Assembly: GCA_033064195.1 (NCBI GenBank)
Contig: JARBJD010000009.1
Location: 496,001-560,000, forward strand
Reading direction: 5' to 3'
DNA: 64,000 bases
From: Blattamonas nauphoetae
Lineage: Eukaryota; Preaxostyla; Oxymonadida
Shown here: positions 56,712 through 64,000 of the stretch, in pieces
Numbering within the stretch: position 1 is the stretch's first letter
Layout of the letters: every line of letters begins with the position of its first letter
Notes under the pieces: model-generated
The model's database searches: none
Seen by the model: only the letters and a program-made list of their open reading frames with translations
What the model was told of the DNA's origin: nothing
Position numbers and translations under genes: made by a program

Positions 56712-59700
56712 TCAGTACCGTCCCTCGTTCCTGATTACGTCTTCACACTGTGCCATCATTTTTCGGAACACCTTTCTCCTCATTTCAGCTTTCTGTGCTC
56801 TCATGAATGTGTACACAGCCTCAAGAATACCTTCATCAGAATCCACGATCAAACCCCGTAATTCAGTTTTCATATGGCCGAAGAGCCAAAAGTCGCATGG
56901 AGCCAAGTCGGGGCTCCATGCTGGGTGGGGTAATTTTGTGAAGATGGTTGTTGGCAGAAACTCCCGAACGGCGCGTGCAGAATGCGCTGGAGCGTTATCG
57001 AAGTGGATAGCGTATTTTTGACCAGGTGGAGGATTGGATCGGGCTTGTATGGTCTCCGAAAGGGGACCAAGCACGTCCTCGATGAATGTAGTTGCATTGA
57101 TCGCTTCGCCTCTCGGCGAAACGCTGACGAAAGTTGTATTTACCCCAAAAAAGACAGAAATCATTGATTTTTTTGATCCGATGTTTGATCTTTCGATCTC
57201 AGGTGGAGGATCATGTCGATCCTGCCACCTAAATCGACTTGGACACTGCCATGAAATCCAAGTTTCATCACCCGTGATAAAAAAATCGAAATTGGTGAGA
57301 GAATGGACTCGGAGTTTTGCTAGCAGTTCTCTTGCTCCTTCAACACGATTTTCCATGTTAGCTGGGGTTAAAGTGTGAGGGATCCATTTGGCATGGCGTT
57401 TTATGAAAAAGTAATATTTGGTTCTGAATCTTTTGATTGTGATCGAGGAGATTCCAGTTAAAATTGCCATTTTGCGAAGGGAGAGAGTAGCATCTTCCGC
57501 AATTAGTGGCCGGATTTTGTTGATTATGTGGTCCTGAAACTGAGGACGGAACGGTTCCCTAGGTTCATAGTTGAACGTGCCATCTTCCAGTCGATTAATA
57601 GATGTTTCAATAAACCGAACTTTTCATAAATCCGTAACATGGGGCTTGAAAAATATATATTGGTCAAACTAAGAAAACTAAAATTGGGTTCCGCGCCGAA
57701 ACCCCTGTGTCGGGAGAAAACCTCAAAATACCCCCTTTTGCCCGATAAAAAAAATCGTTTCGGCAATATCTCAACAACCAGTGAACCGATTTTGATGAAG
57801 TTTTTCACAAAAACATTTTTTTGGCGAAATGAACATTTTGAAAAAAATTTGGAGAAAAAATTCTGGATATTTGGGATAATGGAAAAAAACCCATATTTTT
57901 CTCGACAAAAAATTCTTAGAAAAAAAAATCTTTTATTTTTTGAGCAGCTTTTGTCGAGATCTTTATGATCACAATGCATTTTATTTGATTCAAAACGGAT
58001 GGCTGGTTGTGGAGAAATGAGGGCAAAAAGTTGAGAAAAATATGTGGATGCCTAAAGGAAACAGTATTTTGAGGTTTTCTCCCGACACAGGGGTTTCGGC
58101 GCGGAACCAAATTTTATGTTTCTTAGTTTGACCCATCTAACTTTTTCAATCCCCATTGTACTGATTTTTGAATATGTACGGATTATTGACACTACTATAA
58201 ACATATTTCGAATTGTGCGCTCGCATGGAGCCTGATTTCCGTACAATGCCTCCAATGTAGTTTTTGTCTCTTGAATGGTCATTTCCGTGAGAAAACAGAA
58301 CTCAATGATATACTGGCCTGACCGGGGGTGACCGGTCACTTTTTCCCAAAAAGTAGTGACCGTCAGTGACCTGGAGTTTTCGAAATATGGGTCGGATCAA
58401 AATTATGAGCCAGATCTTCGTCGGGTCCCAGCGTTTCTCTCGATTCTGCGTGGGGCGTGTCTTATTTTGGAGAGAGAGCGTGGAGTGAGTGATGAGACGA
58501 TGTAATGGCCGTCGCGTGAGGAGCGTGGGGAGGAGGGCGAGACAGAGTGACTGCGTGCGTTGGTTGAGGAAGATGAGGGTGTGAGAGAGCGGAGGTGGTC
58601 GGGGCAGAAGAGCGCCCTGCTCTTTTTTGTAGTATTGGCGATGGGAGGCTTGGCGCAGGTGGTGCACGACGTGCTTGTTGTGAAGAATGGATCCTGCTGG
58701 AGGAGGACCGTTTGAAGCCAAAAATGGCTGAGAATGTGGTTTGAAAGGTTGAAGGAGAGAGACTAGCGTCGAGATTTAGTGAAGAGAAATGGAGCTGGTG
58801 GAGTGGGGTTTGTGGGGGATGAGGCGGGGCAGTGTGCTCGAAGTGATGGTCTGGAGATGATGGGGTGGCAGGAGGGAGTGAAAGAGAGTGTGTATGTTCG
58901 TCGGCGAGAAGATGAGAACAAGTTGGAAGGGGGATGGAGGGAAAGGAAGGGAGCCCGATGGGATGGCGTCGCTTCGTCTTCGTCATCACATTCCGCTTCA
59001 GCGTGTTCCCAATCCGCAGATTTCGGCCATATCGCCCATGCCGAGGAGAGGCGCTGGTGGGGAGAGAAGTAAGGGGCTTGGAAGGGTGGGCGGATGAGAA
59101 TGGGTGAATGCGGTGACACCTGAAGGAAGGAGAGGAGATGGGTCGGAGAAGGGGGACAGGCAAGGCAGCACTTGTCTATGGCTCATCCGATTGCACGAAA
59201 GAACGGAGAGGAGAGCCTGGGGGAAGAGGAATGAGAAGGACGTGACTGGGACAGACAGGAAGTGTTCGGTGGAGGTGTTGGACTGGAAGGAGAGCGACGT
59301 GCCCACAGCAATCTCGCAGAAGGTGACGGGAGAGGGGAAGAGGACGATGGAGGAAGAAGTGAAGATGGATCGAAGTCGAATGAACCTCTGTGGTCCAGAG
59401 GAATTCCACCACTTCAATGTCCTGATTGTAACGTTGATTTGTATCCAAGTTCATTTTCAAGGATGGGTGGTGCTTTGATGAATCCGAGAATTCAGAAGAA
59501 ACAGGCTTCGAATCTCAACATGTCGATGACATGAAGAAAGGAAGATAACACAAGAAAGATTGAGTGATAACAACCACATACGAATGGAAGAGTCAATACA
59601 CTCTCAATCACACAAAAACAGGTTCTAATTCATCTTTGTTTGGGAGGAACTTTTGTGGGTCAATGTGACAAGCACCGGCGACATTAAGCTTCTCTAGTTC

Positions 59701-60428
59701 TGGAGAAGAAGCATTCGCATACGGAGGCAGAGTTGCAGGGGCATAAGAATCAGGTTTTGACGGGCGCGGTGGTTGATACGAGTACAACGAACCGAGTTCC
59801 ATTGACTCATGACCAATCAAATAAGGCTCATAGGAATTCGTCCCATGCAGATGATCAGCTGTGTTTTCTGTATGTTGTGTCAGCAGGTCTCGTAAGTTTG
59901 GAGGTGCCGAAATATCGTTCACCAATCCTGTTTGCACGGCCCATCCGTGATATTCATCAATAAAGGCAACCAACACTTAAAATTCTTCAGTTGTACGATG
60001 GAGGGAGATTGCTCTTGTAGTGAGGTGATTCAGGCGAGGTACCTGACAAAGGAAGAGACCAGATTGAAATCGTTGAATTGAGAGAGTATCGAATATTCAT
60101 GATACGATAAAATGGTGAGGAACATGACTAGACTGGTGAATCAAACCTTGAAAAGAATAAATGAGTGGTGTCAGCGGTGTCGGATCGGTTGGAAATGTGA
60201 CGACGGGTTGATCATTGGTGTTGTTGGTTGATCTTGAATAAAATACTCAATCCGCCTTTTGGTGAAGATAAAAACATGAGATTCTGGTATTGGATTAGAA
60301 TGTCCAGACCAAGGTTGATCTGACCCTTAGAAACGAATGGGAGTGACACTGACCGAGCCTTTTGGCTCGGTCAGGCCAGTATACTCAATGAGAGTTCTGT
60401 CACGGATAATGATCGTTCGAGATGTCAT
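56712..60428 (-). CDS. Mariner transposase (DD34D), intact apart from two insertions
   Basis: Coding segments 60428-60383, 58299-58198 and 57598-56712 total 1,035 nt, exactly 345 codons (344 aa plus TGA), the normal mariner length. It has a first HTH (RDRTLIEFCFLTEMT), a second HTH (LSLRKMAILTGISSITIKRF), KWIPHTLTP, and the triad FITGDETWI, HFDNAPAH and SPDLAPCDFWLFG. Exactly 34 residues separate the last two Asp. No stop or frameshift was seen apart from the inserted elements, so the copy was coding-competent when its guests arrived. The stop codon abuts the TA of the family B MITE. Confidence 0.88.
57601..58197. mobile_element. MITE, family C (597 bp), TA target
   Basis: Imperfect terminal repeats GATGTTTCAATAAACCG and the inverse of GTAGTGTCAATAATCCG, with inner inverted arms through GGTCAAACTAAG and GTTCCGCGCCGAAACCCC. 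The TA pairs are 57599-57600 and 58198-58199. Removing it with one TA joins RTIRNMF to INRLEDGTF in frame in the mariner transposase, which confirms the borders. Confidence 0.88.
58462..59163 (-). CDS. Pro/Ser/His-rich open frame inside the 2-kb element
   Basis: 233 codons, composed mostly of P, S, H, L and R (for example HPPQTPLHQLHFSSLNLDAS). All three minus-strand frames here are long and low-complexity, because the plus strand is G/A-rich. It may be captured host sequence, not a functional gene. Another minus frame overlaps it at 58998-59417. No homologue was recognised. Confidence 0.25.
   Translation of the reverse strand: MPVPLLRPISSPSFRCHRIHPFSSAHPSKPLTSLPTSASPRHGRYGRNLRIGNTLKRNVMTKTKRRHPIGLPSFPSIPLPTCSHLLADEHTHSLSLPPATPSSPDHHFEHTAPPHPPQTPLHQLHFSSLNLDASLSPSTFQTTFSAIFGFKRSSSSRIHSSQQARRAPPAPSLPSPILQKRAGRSSAPTTSALSHPHLPQPTHAVTLSRPPPHAPHATAITSSHHSLHALSPK
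59608..59976 (-). CDS. Small hypothetical open frame inside the 2-kb element
   Basis: 122 codons with ordinary amino-acid composition (MLVAFIDEYHGWAVQTGLVN; SMELGSLYSYQPPRPSKPDS; GACHIDPQKFLPNKDELEPV). It looks more protein-like than the Pro-rich frame and could be an exon captured from a host gene. Not recognised. Confidence 0.3.
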   Translation of the reverse strand: MLVAFIDEYHGWAVQTGLVNDISAPPNLRDLLTQHTENTADHLHGTNSYEPYLIGHESMELGSLYSYQPPRPSKPDSYAPATLPPYANASSPELEKLNVAGACHIDPQKFLPNKDELEPVFV

Positions 60429-60767
60429 TCAATGGGACGATCGAGCCGCCCCACCGACGGGAAACTCCATTTCACAATTATCGTTTTTCTGATGCGTTTT
60501 TTGATAAAAACCGTGGTGGCGAAAACTAAAGTTGTGAAATGAACATGAATATCCCAAAATTTTATCGGCAAGGACCAACTTTGCACCCTGAATGAATTGT
60601 TTCATTATTCAAAGGGTTCGATCTCATCGGAGAATTCAATTGCATGATAGTCAGAAGAAATCGGCAAGAGATAAAGATATACGAACAAGGGAGGAACGGA
60701 GCTCTTAAGTTGAGTCTATTTCCATTGATGTTCTTCCGATAAAAAAAATGTCGGGGATGATCAGCTG

Positions 60768-63700
60768 ATGGATTCAGGTCTCTTTGGGAACCCGTTTCAG
60801 TCAAACCCAAACCCAGTCATTCTCCCAATGAATGTGGGAGATCTGATGAACAAATTCAGAGAACATATAACTTCAATGCGAAGTCCTGAGAATGCTGGCC
60901 AACCAGAAATCCTCCAACGCGTCTTTCAGTTCTTTAAACGTCTGTATTCAGTACTATTTGTCATTATTGGCGTTATTAGGATATGAAAGACATGTCAGTC
61001 GATCCGAACGGAACGAGATGCTTCTTCTGATGGGCCAATCACTCCTCACGCTGAATGGACCAGTCTACACGCTTTTCTGATCTATCTTCCTTGATTTTAC
61101 TTGTTTAGTCTTTCTGTCAGTTCATCACCAACATCAACACTCTTGGTATGTTCTTCGACTTTTCAAATACGTGAACAGATCTCTCCCATGACGACCTCAT
61201 TGTTCTTTTGCACGAATCAGGAGTATCACGGTCACTTCTCGAACACGTGGTGAGTGATCGATCGGATCGTATCTCTCTCGAGAAACTCCTTTTGGTGTCA
61301 AATTCCATGTCTCTCCTGAGTCACGAAGATCTCAGGGACTCGTTTATGACACTTCTGGACCACTTCTGTGCGAATGCACCATTCCATCGAGAAGAAATGG
61401 CCAGCTCAAACGTCGAGGAATTCACCAAGCTGTCTCAGTTAATCACCTCAGAATTCTTGAGATGTGCAATGACTGAAGCTGAATCTCAGGCGTTTGATTG
61501 CATGATTACATGTGTACGAACTTACATGGAGAGGGCAGAATCACACTCCCAAACGCATCCGTTAGATATTATCCAGAAAAATCTCCTTTTTGATATCATC
61601 GGAATTGTGGAGACGTCGTCTGTTTGTTGTTTTCCTCAAGAGAGACCTCTTAGAATATTCTCGACCGAATCACCAAGCTCGTCTCAATCTCACTCAGATC
61701 CGACAATCATTTCATCAAACGACATGCATCCAAATGCCTCTCTCATTTCTTAACCGGTCTCTTTCTAAGTTCAATCTGAGATTTCTTCCTTTCTACAGAC
61801 CACCCCGAACATATGAGCGATGTTTTGGAGTGTGATTTCTTCAAAGATCAATCCCTCTGGTCAACACTTTTCTCGAATTCACCGAACTTGCTCTGTCTTA
61901 TTGCTTCATACTCTTCCTCATCAGCAACAGCATTTCTGTCTGCATCTGATCGGAACATGAAAGTTCTATTTCTCCTCTCCACTGAATATGCATCTTCGCT
62001 TCGGACATTCTTTGCACACCTTTCTGAAACACGACCGTCAATTGCGGCATCTCTGATCGGCGACCCGATTTTCCGAATTGTGGACTGGCTCGTCCGTTCA
62101 CTTGTCGAGACTGTTTATATTGTGCCATCCGCAGCAAACACTCATCGCTGTCTGAGTTTTGGGACAGACACTGCAGACTGGACAGCATTTCTGGGAGTCT
62201 TGGGAACGATAACCAGAAATGACAAAAAACAAACTCAGAATGCAGAGACACCAAGTGGACAGGTTTTGCTACTTTGTCTTCTGATTCTTCTGTCGGCGAG
62301 CACAGATAACGTGCTTTCGGATGCAGCAGTTTCTGAGATCGCATGTGGATGCGGGCTGTCGGAAGGAGAAGTGAAGGCGATCCTGTTCGAGACTCCCCTC
62401 TCATTCCCAATCGCCGCAGATTGGATGTTGAAGACAGACGAGTTCAACACTGACGAATATCCTTCCGTCTGTGCATCGATTGGGCCAACCCTTCTGAAAT
62501 GGAACAGTGCAAACAATCCCAATCGATCTGACCCACCCGAAGGCTATCTCACTGCAGTCCTCGTCATGAACACTCTGAGATGTCTGGTGAATGTGTTCAA
62601 CACCGTCAACCCGACATTTGTCCCCCATCCATCGTTCTCTCCCTCACTCACAATTAGACAGACGATGCCCTCATTCTGGAAGGCACAGCCGATCCTCACA
62701 ACTCTGCCAGCACTCAGAACTTTTGTTGTACAGCTGAGCACACTTGCATGTTCCACTTTTGTCCGGAATAACCCACTTGAACTTCGCCAGCGTCTCTCCG
62801 TGGAGATCACAGCCATGATCCACATCCTTCCCCACCTGGATGCTCCATCAAAGCTGTCTGCGTTGGCTTTGCTATCGAAACAGCTGAGCAACTATAGCGA
62901 GAGTCGCGAATATAATCTGTTGAACATCTGTGAAGTTGTGCTGGAGCTCGCCCTTTCTGCATCATATCGGACTCCGACAACGCTCTTGCAGAAAACGAGA
63001 CAATTCGTATTTGACTTCGTTCCCATCCCCCAACCGTCACCATTTGGGGGAGGACGCCCATCAATCCAGAACGAACTGGAGGCGTCGATCTCTGATCAAC
63101 TGGACATGGCTGAGGGAGAGGAGAGATGGATGTTATTTACTCAACTCCTCTGCACGACACATTGCATCCCAAAAGATACGATCGAGACGATGCTGTTCGA
63201 AGCCGAGAACGATGACCAATATCGTGTTGTGCTGTCTTCGCTGACATTGGGCGCGATTATGTTCGTGAATCAAGGAGTCAGCTTCTCGGATGAAGGACAG
63301 ACTCGCCTGTTGAGGTGTGCTGGACAGACAAACAACGTGGAACTGGCCAGCCATGCGTGGGATTGGATTGAGAAAGGGTGTCAGCTCCCAACACGGCCGT
63401 CGATGCACGGAAGAATTGTGGGTCGGATGGAGGTCAGCGAGGAGATGACGAATCTGCTTCTGAAAGTGCTTGGAGATCTAACTAGTGGATGGAGAGGAGA
63501 AGAAAGAGAAGATGACGATGGGGGAGCTGTGGAGAGTGAGAAAGAAAGGAAGAAGATTATCCTGTCTTGTCTGCATATTCTGTCCAAACAGATAATGTGG
63601 ACAAATCTGGACTCGACTCAGTTTATCCCAGTCCTGATTCAGTTGACACAAAATGCAGATGCTCCGACTGTGTGCACCCTGATTGAGGTGTTTGCTGGAA

Positions 63701-64000
63701 TCGCGACGAGAACCAGCAACAGTGCGAATCCGATTTCTCTGTCGACAATTGAGGTGTCAGTCGCTTCACAATCTTCACCTGTCACCCAATCTCTTCTCTC
63801 ATTCGTCTCTTCTTTCCTTCTGAAATCGATTCTTGCTGATCCCCAGTCTTCATTCTTGACAGCCAATCCTTTCCGAATGCAACCACAATCGTCTAACATG
63901 CCAATTGATGTCGCGATAAAGATGATATGGCTGAAACTGGAGGATGACCAGTCAGGGACAGGAGAGTCACTGATGAAGCGTGCGATTGAGATCGGATGCG
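60768..64000 (+). CDS. Large alpha-helical protein, 5' part, runs off the right edge
   Basis: Exons 60768-60943, 60990-61062, 61109-61145 and 61179 onward, with introns of 46, 46 and 33 nt; the frame is kept (FKRL|HVSRSERNEM, GP|SFCQFI, NTL|DLSHDDLIVLLHESG). One or two more introns lie between about 61610 and 61798. A continuous frame follows from 61799 (HPEHMSDVLECDFF) to the edge. The product (more than 1,000 aa) is Leu-rich, with repeated helical pairs (LPALRTFVVQLSTLACSTFV; LSVEITAMIHILPHLDAPSK; CLHILSKQIMWTNLDSTQFI), like HEAT-repeat transport factors or large nucleoporins. I cannot choose between these. The start is ATG 60768. Confidence 0.6.

Larger units (their letters stand above)
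58309..60382. mobile_element. Cargo-bearing element with 9-bp target duplication (MULE-like?)
   Basis: 2,074 bp. Ends ATACTGGCCTGACCG and its inverse (15 bp), flanked by perfect 9-bp duplications ACTCAATGA (58300-58308 and 60383-60391). Removing it with one duplicate restores the mariner frame (RDRTLIEFCF). A 9-bp duplication fits Mutator-like elements better than mariner (TA) or hAT (8 bp). Both ends fold into hairpins: CTGACCGAGCC/GGCTCGGTCAG on the right and GGTCACT.../...AGTGACC on the left. No transposase is visible. The left 1.1 kb is GC-rich and looks unlike its neighbours. Confidence 0.75.
55940..60590 (-). mobile_element. Mariner element carrying three nested insertions
   Basis: The ends are long inverted repeats of about 165 bp starting CAGGGTGCAAAGTTGGTCC (55940-56107 and 60426-60590), nearly identical. 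TA flanks the left end; the right flank is AA. Inside, guests lie at 56117-56709, 57601-58197 and 58309-60382. Subtracting them gives an element of about 1.39 kb, the usual mariner size, with one transposase gene on the minus strand. Confidence 0.88.

Noticed and set aside
58309-60382. Helitron, because of the hairpin near the right end.
   Set aside because: It has inverted terminal repeats and a 9-bp target duplication; Helitrons have neither and insert between A and T.
1-64000. CRISPR arrays, rRNA and tRNA genes, bacterial operons with ribosome binding sites.
   Set aside because: No spaced direct repeats or recognisable RNA genes were found by eye; spliceosomal introns and the protein families show nuclear eukaryotic DNA. 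A covariance-model scan would be needed to exclude a single tRNA.

Overview
The window looks like nuclear DNA of an anaerobic flagellate protist, most plausibly an oxymonad (Preaxostyla; something like Blattamonas). That is inference. It rests on dense genes on both strands, very short GT-AG introns (29-77 nt, often starting GTTT), and a flagellar radial-spoke protein (LRRC23-like). It also rests on a tmcB-type multi-membrane protein and a giant beta-helix surface protein that ends in a degenerate kinase domain. Long exons free of TAA and TAG show that the standard code is used.

1-39.9 kb is gene-rich and almost free of transposons. In order it holds: a ubiquitin-specific protease (minus, running off the left edge); a Q/N/H-rich repeat protein; a tmcB-like membrane protein with a C-terminal hemerythrin domain; a class I glutamine amidotransferase; a coiled-coil gene followed by a Lys/Glu-repeat gene; a giant CLEC16A/FPL-domain protein (minus); SLBP, the histone mRNA hairpin binder (minus); a coiled-coil protein; LRRC23; a non-canonical poly(A)/uridylyl polymerase; an unrecognised helical protein; and the beta-helix/pseudokinase surface protein. 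Several gene models were rebuilt by hand and keep an open frame across every inferred junction (USP, SLBP, LRRC23, CLEC16A, amidotransferase, tmcB-like).

40.4-60.6 kb is a transposon graveyard. It holds three Tc1/mariner elements, two hAT elements, a Merlin (IS1595-like) remnant, a broken tyrosine-recombinase retroelement and several TA-flanked MITEs. Insertions are nested. One hAT, with a perfect 8-bp target duplication, sits inside the retroelement. One mariner at 55.9-60.6 kb carries three later guests; two of them split its 344-codon transposase and the third lies directly behind its stop codon. One guest is a 2,074-bp element with 9-bp target duplications and GC-rich cargo. The MITE families have unrelated ends but share an AT-rich core.

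60.8 kb to the right edge is the start of a large intron-containing alpha-helical protein (plus strand) that leaves the window. No tRNA, rRNA or CRISPR array was recognised.
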